DNA of 64,000 nucleotides from JBHBQE01 sp041776485 (GCA_041776485.1 JBHBQE010000020.1:62001-126000), one strand, 5' to 3'; shown: positions 7,910 through 17,724, numbered from the stretch's first letter. Program-made: numbers and translations. The notes: generated from the sequence alone by a model not told the origin.

Positions 7910-10225
7910 TTATAGCTGTTTCTTTAGATAGGTTTCCTCAAACTCCTTAGCAGATACAGGTTTCCCATAATAGTAGCCTTGTATTTGATTGCAGTTAAGA
8001 TCCATAAGGATATCCCTTTGCTCTGCAGTCTCAACGCCCTCTGCAATAGTATAAATATTCAGAGCCTCAGACATCATTATAATAGATTTTACAATCATCT
8101 TTTCATTTTCATTATTGGTAATATTATCAATAAGCTCCTTAGCAATTTTAAGCTTTCTGATTTTAAAATGCTTTAAATAGCTCAGGGAGGAGTACCCTGT
8201 GCCAAAGTCATCTATACTGGTGCTTATGCCGAGATTATTCAGCTCACTAAATATACTGATAATACTTTCCTCAATACCCATGATGGAGGTTTCAGTCAGC
8301 TCAAGGTCAAGCCAGCTATATTTAATATTATTTTCCTGAATCTCCCTTTGAATATCCTCCATGAAGGAATAGGTACTTATATATTTGGGTGATATATTTA
8401 CAGCCATTTTTAAGTCAAGATTATATTTTTCATTCCAGTCCTTAATTTGCTTAATGCACTTAGTAATCGTCCACTTTATTATATGTATAATAATATCGCT
8501 GCGCTCTGCTATAGGGATAAATTCCCCGGGAGATACAAAGCCTAATTGAGGGTTGTTCCATCTGATTAGCGCCTCCATCCCGACAAGTGCTTTCCCGTCA
8601 GTGGTAAATTGGGGCTGGAAGTTCATATAAAATTCACTGTCATAGTCTATTGTAGTCAAAAGGGATTCTATATTTACTTCCCTAGTCAGGCTTGCGTATA
8701 TTTCTTCATTATAAAATTGATATTTAATTTTATTATTTTTAGCAACCTTACAAGCATATTCAGCATTGCTGAGAAGCTCTGCGTGGGTTGTGTGTTTATC
8801 AGAATATAAATCATAGCCTACAGCCACTTCAATTTTTACTCTGACTTCATCAAATACAATCTCCCTTTGCAGTGTATTCATTATATGCGTGCCAAGGGAC
8901 TGCATATCTGAAAGCTCCATGGAATTATTGCTTATTAAAATTGCAAACTCATTTGAGTCGGTACGGTATACACTGCCCTCTGAGAACATATCCTTAAGTT
9001 TATTGGCAACATAAATCAATATTTTGTCTCCGGTGTTATGACTCATCATATAGTTTATGTTTTTGAATTTCAGTATATCTATGATTATCACAAGAGAATC
9101 ATACTTTTCCTTGGGATTATCGTAGGTATAAAGAGTTTCCAGCAGGCAGCGTCTGGAGCCGGTGCCTGTTAATAAATCCTTATTGATAATGGTTAGTACC
9201 ATTTCGTGATTTTCTTTTAATTCGGCGGTTCGCTCAGCTATCTTTTTTTCTAATTCTTCTTCGATTTTACGATGTTGGCTTATGGCTTCTCTGCTTTTTA
9301 GATAATTCTGATAATTAATGCTTATAGCCAAATATATGGTTATACAATATGAGATTATAAGGGAATTATTTGCAGAAATTACATTAAGCCTATACAGAAT
9401 CATATCAATTCCTGCAATTATCAGTAAAGCAACTGTTATAATTACACTCCTTGGGTAAGTCAGGTTTTGAATATCTTCATTTTCATTTGCCTTACCGCGT
9501 CTTGATTCACAAAAAATGGATATTGAAAAAAGCATTGGAGAAATCATATACATTATATCCATATAGTTGCCTGTGATATATTTCCCTGACAGAGAGGTAA
9601 GTGTAAAAAGCAGTATTCCCAATAAATTTATTATGGCAGTATAATTTCTGAAATTCTTATAAATCCAGGGTATAGTTAAAATTGCGGTAAAAAGTATGAG
9701 AACATCTGAAAATACGGATATGGTGTAAAAAATATAAAACTCAGATATTCCGTTAATTTTGCCGAGAGTAACATCCACAGCAGCTTGAAGAAGGAAATAT
9801 GAAGCAACTGTAATTGCCAGTAAATCTAAGAGCAGTTGTTTTTTTTGCGATTGGGGTGTATGCTTGAATAAAGAATATATAAAAGCAATAATTATGAATA
9901 CAGAGGCAAGCTCATTAATGGCAAGGCTAATTGAAATAATAAAGCTTTTTGGAAAAAGATAATCATAGACAGCTAAAGCAATATCACTAGCCAACCACAG
10001 TGCCACATACAGCAGTATATATATGTAAAAAAATCTTCTTCTCTCGGGCACTTTCCCGATGTGACAGGATAAAAATATCACAATAAGCGCAGAGTGCAGT
10101 ATAGAAAATACATCTGCATAAACAGAGTTTTTTTGGACAACAAAAAAAATATATCCCAAAAAAACGAGAAATATACCAACAAATATAAAAAGTGATATTG
10201 ATATTTTTTTCATATTTGAAATCAT
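7910..10225 (-). CDS. Membrane GGDEF/EAL protein, probable c-di-GMP phosphodiesterase
   Basis: 771 residues. The N-terminal ~300 residues hold about eight to ten membrane segments. A short coiled coil leads to a GGDEF domain whose signature is DSNEF instead of GGDEF, so cyclase activity is unlikely. The C-terminal EAL domain keeps its catalytic set: EALIRW, the NISP asparagine, ELTE, DDFGTGYSSL, the lysine of LKIA, AEGVE and QGYYYGKP. I infer a c-di-GMP hydrolase with a membrane sensor, the dead GGDEF perhaps binding GTP. No Shine-Dalgarno precedes the ATG; a TATAAT lies immediately upstream, which would give a leaderless transcript. Confidence 0.92.
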   Translation of the reverse strand: MISNMKKISISLFIFVGIFLVFLGYIFFVVQKNSVYADVFSILHSALIVIFLSCHIGKVPERRRFFYIYILLYVALWLASDIALAVYDYLFPKSFIISISLAINELASVFIIIAFIYSLFKHTPQSQKKQLLLDLLAITVASYFLLQAAVDVTLGKINGISEFYIFYTISVFSDVLILFTAILTIPWIYKNFRNYTAIINLLGILLFTLTSLSGKYITGNYMDIMYMISPMLFSISIFCESRRGKANENEDIQNLTYPRSVIITVALLIIAGIDMILYRLNVISANNSLIISYCITIYLAISINYQNYLKSREAISQHRKIEEELEKKIAERTAELKENHEMVLTIINKDLLTGTGSRRCLLETLYTYDNPKEKYDSLVIIIDILKFKNINYMMSHNTGDKILIYVANKLKDMFSEGSVYRTDSNEFAILISNNSMELSDMQSLGTHIMNTLQREIVFDEVRVKIEVAVGYDLYSDKHTTHAELLSNAEYACKVAKNNKIKYQFYNEEIYASLTREVNIESLLTTIDYDSEFYMNFQPQFTTDGKALVGMEALIRWNNPQLGFVSPGEFIPIAERSDIIIHIIKWTITKCIKQIKDWNEKYNLDLKMAVNISPKYISTYSFMEDIQREIQENNIKYSWLDLELTETSIMGIEESIISIFSELNNLGISTSIDDFGTGYSSLSYLKHFKIRKLKIAKELIDNITNNENEKMIVKSIIMMSEALNIYTIAEGVETAEQRDILMDLNCNQIQGYYYGKPVSAKEFEETYLKKQL

Positions 10226-10231
10226 ACCATA

Positions 10232-10237
10232 ATTATA
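10232..10237 (-). promoter_or_regulatory. -10 element of the GGDEF/EAL gene, possibly leaderless
   Basis: On the minus strand a perfect TATAAT ends seven bases before the ATG at 10225, so transcription would start at or next to the initiation codon. No convincing -35 hexamer is found 17 bases upstream. Confidence 0.45.
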
Positions 10238-10358
10238 CTATCCCTTACATGTCATTAAATCAAGATATAATTTGAATATATTTTATTTTCATTATTTTAA
10301 ATAGTGATTTTGTAATAGCAGGTTTTTATAAAAAAATTTTGGCGAATATAATTTATTA

Positions 10359-10387
10359 TTGCATTTTGCAACGCAATCCATCATAAT
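10359..10387 (+). promoter_or_regulatory. Candidate sigma-A promoter for the chemotaxis receptor
   Basis: TTGCAT and CATAAT are separated by exactly 17 bases, about 90 bases upstream of the receptor start. No sigma-28 type promoter was recognised in the 240-base intergenic region. Confidence 0.45.
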
Positions 10388-10477
10388 GTACAAATGCTAT
10401 ATCATGATATTTTAAATGTCGTGAGGTAGTGTTTTTGTATCATTACAATTGTATATACTGTTTTGGAAGGAGCAGCA

Positions 10478-12628
10478 ATGAAGCAAAAAAAGGCAAATGC
10501 ACCTGCAGGAAAGGGTAACGGAACAAAATTTACCCATAGTATAGGCTTCACTGTAGGCGTAGTAATTTCAGCGATGTTGCTCGTTATACTTGGGGCAAAG
10601 AGTACATACGATGTTTATACGTCTTTTTCTTCAGCGATTAAGTATAACGAGGAGATTGGTCTTAACGAATCAAGGGTTTTTGCAAGGGACATAGAAAAGG
10701 AGCTGAAGGCGATATATGCCTCAGGCGACAATTTGGTCGATATTCTTGAAAATACTATGAAAATAGTCCCAATGGAAAACAGAAGCAGAGATTTGGTAGT
10801 CAGCAACGTACTTTCCGTAGCGGCGAGCAATCCTGTCATATATGAGGTTGCCGTGCATTTCCAGCCGAATGCCTACGATGGCAAGGATGAAATGTTTGTT
10901 ACGCCGGAAAACCCCTCAGGCATTCTCTCCATATATGGAACCGAAGATGGCGAAATCAGCCTGACAGACGAGATTATTGGTGCTGAATGGTATGCTCAGA
11001 TTATTGCAGAGGGGACTGCCAGGTTGCTTAATCCCTACAGCCATGGGGATCACATACTGGTCAGCTATGCGATTCCCATAAAGAGTAATGAGGTGACTGT
11101 AGGTGCAGTAGAGCTGGATATTGATGTTACAAGCCTCCAAGAAAAGATAGAGAGTATTGCGGGAACCGATGTAACCCTTGGGCATGGCGCACTTTTTTCA
11201 GGAGATGGAGATGTAATTGCAAATTCTGCAGACAGAGAAACTATCTTGAAGAATATGAAAGAACTAAATCCTGCATTAATGGATACCATAAGTAAGGCTG
11301 CCGGTCAGGAAGAGATGATTTTCAGGGCAAAGTCTACTACCACCGGTAAAGACTCGGAAATGATGTTCATACCTGTTACCGGTCCTGCGATGGAAAAGTC
11401 CTGGGTATATACTTCTATAACTCCAATTGATGTATTTACTGCACAGGCTCGCACAGTGGCAACAATAGGGATTATACTGAGTATTTTAACAATACTTATA
11501 GTTGGCGGTACCGTATTTATTATTCTTATAAAAAAGGTTGTAGAGCCTATTTCTTTAATAGAGAGTGCTTTAGGAAAGTTTGCCGATTATAATCTGAATG
11601 TTACAGAGGAGGCAGCTAAGGGAGCCAAATATTTAAATGCGAAAAATGAAATCGGTGCTGTTATGAGAGCTGTAAATAAACTGCATCAAAACCTTACGGG
11701 AATTGTAACTAATATTTCACTGCACTCACAAAATACTGCGGCAACATCAGAGGAGCTTACCGCTACGGCACAATCCACAGCCAACTCTGCACATCAGGTA
11801 TCTCAGGCGGTTACCAATATTGCCGAGGGTGCAAGCTCTCAGGCAGAGGATACCCAATCTGCAGCGGGTTCTGTGGAAAATTCAGATCAGCTGCTAAAGA
11901 ATATGCTTGGCATATTAGAGGAGCTTACCAATGCTACTGATATCATTATGCAGAGTAAGGACGAGGGGAATGAGAGCCTGCAGGCATTAATCCAGGCAGT
12001 TGCAGCCAATAGCAGTGCCGCTAAGGAAATCAACGACACAATAATAAAGACAAATGAGAGTGCAGAGCAGATTTCCAAGTCAGGTGAGATGATTCAGTCT
12101 ATATCAGATCAAACCAACCTTCTTGCGTTGAATGCAGCAATTGAAGCGGCCCGTGCAGGTGAGTCCGGTAAGGGATTTGCAGTAGTTGCAGATGAGATTA
12201 GAAAGCTTGCGGAACAGTCTGCCGGATTTACAGAGGAAATTAGGAATACAATCGGTGACCTTAAGGTTAAGACTGAAAATGCTGTAAATACCATGAAGGA
12301 TATTGCAGAGATTGTTAAAACTCAGGATGAAAAGATTAAGGAAACTGAAGAGAAGTTTGATAACATTTCCGCGTCTGTCGACAGAACCAAGGAGGTTCTT
12401 AGGGTATTAAATGAGTCCTCTAAGAAGATTGAAGAGGAGAACAGTAATATCGTAAGAGTTGTGGAGAATCTTTCCGCATTATCTCAAGAAAACGCAGCTA
12501 CTACCCAAGAGGCAAGTGCTTCAGTGGATACCCAGGTTCAGTCTATTGAGGATATTTCCAAGGCTTCTGAGGGATTGGCACAAATTGCCACAGAACTTCA
12601 GGAAGAGGTGTCTAAGTTTAGTCTATAG
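10478..12628 (+). CDS. Methyl-accepting chemotaxis protein with dCache-like sensor
   Basis: 716 residues from the ATG that follows GGAAGGAG by 5 bases; an in-frame TTG at 10463 lies inside that ribosome binding site and is not the start. A first membrane helix (about 20-45), an extracytoplasmic Cache-type sensor of about 280 residues, a second helix (about 325-350), HAMP and a long methyl-accepting coiled coil follow. The CheA-contact tip is canonical (QTNLLALNAAIEAARAGE, then GKGFAVVA). No other chemotaxis genes are in the window. A terminator follows directly. Confidence 0.95.
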   Translation: MKQKKANAPAGKGNGTKFTHSIGFTVGVVISAMLLVILGAKSTYDVYTSFSSAIKYNEEIGLNESRVFARDIEKELKAIYASGDNLVDILENTMKIVPMENRSRDLVVSNVLSVAASNPVIYEVAVHFQPNAYDGKDEMFVTPENPSGILSIYGTEDGEISLTDEIIGAEWYAQIIAEGTARLLNPYSHGDHILVSYAIPIKSNEVTVGAVELDIDVTSLQEKIESIAGTDVTLGHGALFSGDGDVIANSADRETILKNMKELNPALMDTISKAAGQEEMIFRAKSTTTGKDSEMMFIPVTGPAMEKSWVYTSITPIDVFTAQARTVATIGIILSILTILIVGGTVFIILIKKVVEPISLIESALGKFADYNLNVTEEAAKGAKYLNAKNEIGAVMRAVNKLHQNLTGIVTNISLHSQNTAATSEELTATAQSTANSAHQVSQAVTNIAEGASSQAEDTQSAAGSVENSDQLLKNMLGILEELTNATDIIMQSKDEGNESLQALIQAVAANSSAAKEINDTIIKTNESAEQISKSGEMIQSISDQTNLLALNAAIEAARAGESGKGFAVVADEIRKLAEQSAGFTEEIRNTIGDLKVKTENAVNTMKDIAEIVKTQDEKIKETEEKFDNISASVDRTKEVLRVLNESSKKIEEENSNIVRVVENLSALSQENAATTQEASASVDTQVQSIEDISKASEGLAQIATELQEEVSKFSL

Positions 12629-12656
12629 AAACATGGATAATTTTAGTAATATATGA

Positions 12657-12686
12657 AAATAACTACCCATCTGGGTAGTTATTTTT
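12657..12686 (+). terminator. Rho-independent terminator after the chemotaxis receptor
   Basis: AAATAACTACCCA pairs with TGGGTAGTTATTT around a two-base loop, followed by TT. It is a long, strong hairpin and could also serve the minus-strand nhaC remnant. Confidence 0.85.
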
Positions 12687-12716
12687 ATGTGGCAAATTAT
12701 AATGGTGGGTAAATAA

Positions 12717-13577
12717 TTATTTTTTATTTCTTATTTTATCAAGCTCATGCATATTATCCACTTCGATAACCTCTATGCCTTTTTCGTCAAGTCTTTTCCT
12801 GAATACAGCAATTCCCATATATGCCATAAAGATTGATACAATAGGGTTGATTAAATTAAGGAAAGCATAAGGGAAGTAGGCAAAAGTGCTGACGCCCAAA
12901 GTAGCAGACTGGTAAGCCCCACATCCATTCCAGGGAAACATAGGAGACCACAGAGAGCCGCCGTCCTCAAGTGTCCTTGAAAGATAATATCGTTCGAGTC
13001 CCATTTCATCATATACCTTGTAAAACATTCTTCCGGGAATAATATTTGCAAGGTATTGGTCAGTTAATACAAAGTCACAAAGGATACCTGTTATGATAGT
13101 TGTAGTAACAAGACTTCCGACAGAGTGAACAACCTTAACCACCTGCTCTAACAGTACATCAGTAAATTTAGCCTGTTCAAGAATCCCGCCAAAGCAAAGG
13201 GCAAATATAATGAGAGAAATTGTCCAAAGCATATTATTTACACCGCCTCTTGTTAAAAGTTTATCTACAACATCAACGCCTGTTTCACCAACATATCCGT
13301 TTTGGAGGGTATCTATAATGGTAAACAGATTTGCAGATTGGAAAATTGCCGCGAATACGCAGCCTGTAGCAGCAGCCAATAGCAGTGAAGGGATAGCAGG
13401 AACCTTTTTAATAGCGGTTACAAGCACTACCACAGGAGGAATAAGAAGCCAGGGTGAAATATTAAAGCTATCGGCAAGTGCCCCTTTGATTATTGTAATA
13501 TTTTCTAAATTGGCAGAGGAAGAATCAAATCCAAGACCAATAAAAAGATAAATTAAAAGTGCAATTATAAAGCCTTA
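12717..13577 (-). pseudogene. Na+/H+ antiporter NhaC family, 5'-truncated remnant
   Basis: The minus-strand frame is open from 13574 (just after a TAA) to 12717 and encodes about 285 residues of an NhaC-type antiporter, including FNISPWLLIPPVVV, the GGVNNMLWTISL region and the MFPWNGCGAYQSATLG segment. NhaC proteins are usually about 450-480 residues, so roughly the first 170-200 are missing, and upstream sequence on this strand has no matching coding frame. A GTG at 13433 gives a 238-residue frame but is an internal valine. I read it as a gene fragment, not an active transporter. Confidence 0.8.
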
Positions 13578-13991
13578 ATTGTAAATGAATTTTAGCCAAT
13601 ATTGATTATAATGATGTAAATTATGTGCCAGATTATATAAAATTATATTTAAATGCTGTCATATAGCAGAATTATCCTGTTTTACATTTTCTGCAAGAAC
13701 TACAGGTCTTTCAATTATAGTTTTAAGCACTCTAATATTATTGGGACAGCCTTCTTGCGATATTAGTAATGCTTCCTGATTATTGTATTGACAGGGAGAT
13801 TATAACATGTCAGAGAATATATGAAAACTGTGGGAAAATTAAGTCATAAATGGGGTACAGCATGATAAAACATGCTTTAAACATACTGTCTGCAATATAG
13901 TTAGCTTCACTATAGTATGATAATATATTGCAAAGGTGACAAGTAAAATGCTAAAATAATTAAGTAGTATTTATTGCATAAAATGTAGCCT
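13578..13991. other. 414-base gap with a short coding-like remnant
   Basis: AT-rich sequence between the nhaC fragment and an acyltransferase fragment. On the minus strand, 13659-13796 is open for about 45 codons and looks protein-like (SQEGCPNNIRVLKTIIERP) but has no start codon and I cannot assign it. Nothing else is recognised. Confidence 0.4.
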
Positions 13992-14003
13992 ATGGGAGGA
14001 ATT

Positions 14004-14285
14004 ATGAATTCTAGTGATAATATTCGTGAGAAAGAATTTCAAAATAAACTAACATATTTATCGTTTTGCCTAGCTGTTTTAGTGGTTGTAAAGCATGCGA
14101 TAAATGTAGATGTGTATGAATTGTCTAGGGGGGGTAAGGCTCATTCAGGAATTCATAGGAAGCTTTACCGATGCTTGTGTTCCAACATTTTTTGTAATAT
14201 CTGGATATAGATATTTCGTAAATTTCAGTTATAGTAAGATAATAAAAAAGTACAAAAGTAGATTTTCCAGCATATTTATACCAAG
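14004..14285 (+). pseudogene. Acyltransferase 3 family, N-terminal remnant with frameshift
   Basis: An ATG at 14004 behind GGGAGGA starts a frame encoding LTYLSFCLAVLVVVKHAIN, the first membrane helix of acyltransferase-3 proteins. After a frameshift near 14130 the match continues as FIGSFTDACVPTFFVISGYR and then SIFIPSY. It then stops; the remaining ~250 residues of the family are absent and the phosphatase gene begins. The gene is a truncated relic. Confidence 0.75.
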
Positions 14286-14371
14286 TTATACCATACGTTG
14301 TGGTTATTGAGAGTTTTGAAAAAACCGGTAAAACCAGCGCAAAACAAGCATTACAAAGGAGTTTAAAGCTT

Positions 14372-14830
14372 ATGACAAAACTGCTATTCATCTGCCACGG
14401 AAACATATGCCGTTCACCTATGGCGGAGCTGTATATGAAACATATCGTTGAAGAAAGGGGTTGCCGGGATGATTTTCAGATTGATTCCTGTGCTGCCACA
14501 AGGGATGAAATTGGGAATCCTATTTATCCGCCAATGGCGAAAAAGCTGAGAGAAAATGGAATAGATCCTTCAGGTAAGCGAGCCAGATATTTTAATAAAG
14601 CAGATTATGATTATTTTGACTTGCTAATTGTTATGGACGAGGAAAATATTAGAGACTTAAATTATATTCTGGGGCATGATAAGGATAATAAAATTCATTT
14701 ACTAATGGAATACGCAGGAAAGCCCAATACCCCGGTTTCAGATCCCTGGTTTACCAGAGATTTTGACAGAGCTTGGGATGATATTGCATTAGGCTGTGAT
14801 TCTCTTCTAAATACTATATTAAACAAATAA
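14372..14830 (+). CDS. Low-molecular-weight protein-tyrosine phosphatase
   Basis: 152 residues from the ATG at 14372, which has AAAGGAG about ten bases upstream; the same frame runs back to 14300 but those codons lie in the acyltransferase relic. The P-loop CHGNICRSPM (C-X5-R) lies near residues 9-18 and the general-acid segment DPWFTRDF near residue 126. It removes phosphate from phosphotyrosine proteins or small molecules. Length is normal for the family. The gene is directly followed by the clpB regulatory region. Confidence 0.93.
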   Translation: MTKLLFICHGNICRSPMAELYMKHIVEERGCRDDFQIDSCAATRDEIGNPIYPPMAKKLRENGIDPSGKRARYFNKADYDYFDLLIVMDEENIRDLNYILGHDKDNKIHLLMEYAGKPNTPVSDPWFTRDFDRAWDDIALGCDSLLNTILNK

Positions 14831-14833
14831 TTG

Positions 14834-14860
14834 TTAGCACTCTATTGACGTGAGTGCTAA
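14834..14860 (+). promoter_or_regulatory. CIRCE operator (HrcA site) upstream of clpB
   Basis: TTAGCACTC, nine spacer bases, GAGTGCTAA: a perfect match to the CIRCE inverted repeat bound by the heat-shock repressor HrcA. It lies across the -35/-10 spacer of the predicted clpB promoter, so binding would block polymerase directly. hrcA itself is not in this window. Confidence 0.95.
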
Positions 14861-14873
14861 TTCGTGATACACT
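14845..14873 (+). promoter_or_regulatory. clpB promoter overlapping CIRCE
   Basis: TTGACG and TACACT are 17 bases apart. The -35 sits in the CIRCE spacer and the right arm of CIRCE fills the promoter spacer. Transcription from here gives a leader of about 220 bases. Confidence 0.7.
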
Positions 14874-14879
14874 TCCCTT

Positions 14880-15098
14880 AGATTAAATATTAGTTGGGTG
14901 TTTTATGGCACCCAACTGCAGCAAAATAACCACCATATGCAGTGAGATTATGTACCGTAGCACAAAGCAATTACATAATTAATCAGCGGTTGTGTTGTAA
15001 AATCCTGACAGGGATGACCGCTTCCTTGGCAGGCAAAAATACAACTGCACCATACGTTCACGTGTGTATGTGAAATATATTATACGAGGAGGTATATT
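14880..15098 (+). other. Long 5' leader of clpB with a hairpin
   Basis: About 220 untranslated bases precede the clpB start. AGTTGGGTG (14892-14900) pairs perfectly with CACCCAACT (14909-14917) around an eight-base loop and is not followed by a T-tract, so it is not an obvious terminator. No known riboswitch or T-box was recognised. GAGGAGGT precedes the clpB ATG. Confidence 0.5.
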
Positions 15099-17678
15099 AT
15101 GAATATTAATAAATTTACACAAAAATCCATAGAAGCAATTGATAAATGTGAAAAAATAGTGTCTGATTATGGTAATCAGGAGATTCTGCAGGAGCATTTT
15201 CTTTTTGCCCTTATCACTCAGGAGGAGGGGCTTATTCCCAGTTTGATAGAAAGAATGGAAATCAATCTTTCTTACTTTATTAACTCTGTGGAAACAAAAA
15301 TCAGTGAACTGCCAAAGGTATCGGGAAGTGTACGCCCCTATATTGGCGGTGATTTAAATAACCTGCTTATTCATGGTGAGGATGAAGCAAAGGCTATGGG
15401 GGATGAATATGTTTCCGTTGAGCACCTGTTCCTCTCTATGATTAAATACCAGTCAAAGGGAATAAAGGAGTTATTTAGGGAATTTGGCATTACCAGAGAC
15501 AGGTTTTTATCTGTGCTTAGTCAGGTTAGGAAAAACCATAGGGTAACCAGTGACAATCCGGAGGCTATTTACGACACTTTGGAAAAATACGGCTATGATT
15601 TGGTTAAGAGAGCTTCCGATGGAGAACTTGACCCTGTAATCGGCAGGGATAGTGAAGTAAGGAGTATCATCAGGATTTTAAGTAGAAGAACCAAGAATAA
15701 TCCTGTGATTATCGGTGATCCGGGCGTAGGGAAAACTGCGGTAGTAGAGGAGCTTGCCAGGCGAATTGTAACAGGGGACGTACCTCATAATCTCAAGGAT
15801 AAGAGATTATTTGTATTGGATATTGCCTCATTGTTGGCAGGCGCCAAATACAGGGGTGAGTTTGAGGAAAGGCTAAAGGCGGTAATAGATGAAATAAGAA
15901 AAAGCGAAGGGGAGATTATACTCTTCATTGATGAACTCCATACTATTGTTGGAGCAGGCAATAATGAGGGAGCGATGGATTTGGGCAACATGCTTAAGCC
16001 TGCCTTGGCACGTGGGGAACTTCATTGTATAGGTGCTACCACATTAGATGAATATAGAAAATATATCGAAAAGGATCAGGCGCTGGAAAGACGTTTTCAG
16101 CCGGTTATGATTTCTGAGCCTGGTGTAGAAGATACAGTTTCTATTTTAAGAGGATTAAAGGATAGGTATGAAATCTATCATGGAGTAAAAATTAAGGATA
16201 CAGCCTTAGTCAGTGCAGCTGTGTTGTCAGATAGATATATTACAGATAGATATTTGCCGGATAAGGCAATTGACTTGGTAGATGAAGCCTGTGCTTCTAT
16301 AAAAACCGAGCTAAATTCCATGCCGGAGGAACTTGATGAGTTAAATCGCAGGGTTATGCAACTGGAGATAGAGGAAACTGCATTAAAAAAGGAAAAGGAT
16401 AAGCTTTCAGAGGGCAGATTGTCTGCGTTGCAAAGGGAGATAGCCGGCTTAAAGGAGGAGCTTACCTTCAAAAAGACCCGTTGGGAAAATGAGAAAAATG
16501 CTGTGGACAATGTATCTAAGCTAAGAGAAGAATTGGATAAAATAAAGACGGATATTGATCAGGCAAAAAAGAATTATGATCTGGATAAAGCAGCAGAGCT
16601 TCAATACGGCAGATTACCGGAGATAGAAGCGAAGCTTAGGCATGAGGAGACACTTTTAAACCAAAAGGATATTTCTCTTGTAAGGGAGATGGTTACCGAG
16701 GAGGAGATTGCAGAGATCGTATCTAAGTGGACAGGAATACCTGTTTCTAAGCTGAATGAATCTGAAAGAAATAAGATATTAAACCTTGAGGATGAGCTTC
16801 ATAAAAGGGTTGTGGGACAAAATGAAGCAGTTAAAAGGGTTACAGAAGCAATAATCCGTTCCCGCGCGGGGATAAAGGATCCAAGTAAGCCTATAGGCTC
16901 ATTTATTTTCCTGGGTCCTACCGGAGTAGGAAAAACTGAACTTGCTAAAAGCCTGGCAGGGTTTCTTTTTGATGATGAAAATAATATGGTCAGAATTGAT
17001 ATGACGGAATATATGGAAAAATATTCTGTATCAAGGCTGATTGGAGCGCCGCCCGGATATGTGGGTTATGATGAGGGCGGACAGCTTACTGAGGCAGTTC
17101 GCAGACATCCCTATTCGGTAGTACTTTTCGATGAGATTGAAAAGGCGCATCCTGATGTGTTTAACCTGCTTTTACAGGTGTTGGACGACGGTAGGATTAC
17201 AGATTCTAAAGGTAAAACTGTAGACTTTAAAAATACCGTTATAATTATGACTTCAAATTTAGGTTCTCAATATATATTAGAGGGCATAGATGATAGCGGA
17301 AATCTTAACGAGAAATATGAAAGCATGGCATTAAGCGAGTTACATTCGTATTTTCGTCCGGAGTTTTTAAATAGAATTGATGAGATTATTCTGTTTAAGC
17401 CGCTTTCTAAAGATAATATCAGAAATATTGTTAAGCTTTTATTGGATGACTTGAATGCAAGGTTAAAGGATAGGGATATTGTAGTGGAGCTTACAGATAA
17501 GGCTTTGGAGTTTGTTATAGATAACGGTTTTGATCCTAAATTCGGTGCAAGACCCTTGCAAAGATATATTCAAAAAAATATTGAGACCTTGGCGGCAAGG
17601 GCAATTCTGGAGGAAAGGGTAGGTGAAAATGGATTAATCAAGATAGGAGCAGAGAATTCGGAATTCAAATTATTATAA
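15099..17678 (+). CDS. clpB: Disaggregase ClpB (Hsp100)
   Basis: 859 residues. A Clp N domain (about 1-145) is followed by AAA-1 with Walker A GDPGVGKTA (about 206-214), a coiled-coil middle domain (about 400-530, rich in Lys/Glu), AAA-2 with GPTGVGKTE (about 606-614) and GAPPGYVGYDEGGQLTE, and a C-terminal D2 small domain. Length and middle domain identify ClpB rather than ClpC or ClpA. With DnaK it rescues aggregated proteins. The GAGGAGGT ribosome binding site is strong and a CIRCE operator controls it. Confidence 0.95.
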   Translation: MNINKFTQKSIEAIDKCEKIVSDYGNQEILQEHFLFALITQEEGLIPSLIERMEINLSYFINSVETKISELPKVSGSVRPYIGGDLNNLLIHGEDEAKAMGDEYVSVEHLFLSMIKYQSKGIKELFREFGITRDRFLSVLSQVRKNHRVTSDNPEAIYDTLEKYGYDLVKRASDGELDPVIGRDSEVRSIIRILSRRTKNNPVIIGDPGVGKTAVVEELARRIVTGDVPHNLKDKRLFVLDIASLLAGAKYRGEFEERLKAVIDEIRKSEGEIILFIDELHTIVGAGNNEGAMDLGNMLKPALARGELHCIGATTLDEYRKYIEKDQALERRFQPVMISEPGVEDTVSILRGLKDRYEIYHGVKIKDTALVSAAVLSDRYITDRYLPDKAIDLVDEACASIKTELNSMPEELDELNRRVMQLEIEETALKKEKDKLSEGRLSALQREIAGLKEELTFKKTRWENEKNAVDNVSKLREELDKIKTDIDQAKKNYDLDKAAELQYGRLPEIEAKLRHEETLLNQKDISLVREMVTEEEIAEIVSKWTGIPVSKLNESERNKILNLEDELHKRVVGQNEAVKRVTEAIIRSRAGIKDPSKPIGSFIFLGPTGVGKTELAKSLAGFLFDDENNMVRIDMTEYMEKYSVSRLIGAPPGYVGYDEGGQLTEAVRRHPYSVVLFDEIEKAHPDVFNLLLQVLDDGRITDSKGKTVDFKNTVIIMTSNLGSQYILEGIDDSGNLNEKYESMALSELHSYFRPEFLNRIDEIILFKPLSKDNIRNIVKLLLDDLNARLKDRDIVVELTDKALEFVIDNGFDPKFGARPLQRYIQKNIETLAARAILEERVGENGLIKIGAENSEFKLL

Positions 17679-17681
17679 TGA

Positions 17682-17698
17682 AATGGCACCATGCCATT
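17682..17698 (+). terminator. Weak hairpin after clpB
   Basis: AATGGCA and TGCCATT form a seven-base-pair stem with loop CCA, twelve bases after the clpB frame region ends. No T-run follows, so termination here is uncertain. Confidence 0.35.
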
Positions 17699-17724
17699 GT
17701 AAAAATACAGCAATATCCTTTTTA

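Noticed and set aside
10463..10477. TTG start for the chemotaxis receptor
   Set aside because: It falls inside the GGAAGGAG ribosome binding site of the better ATG at 10478.
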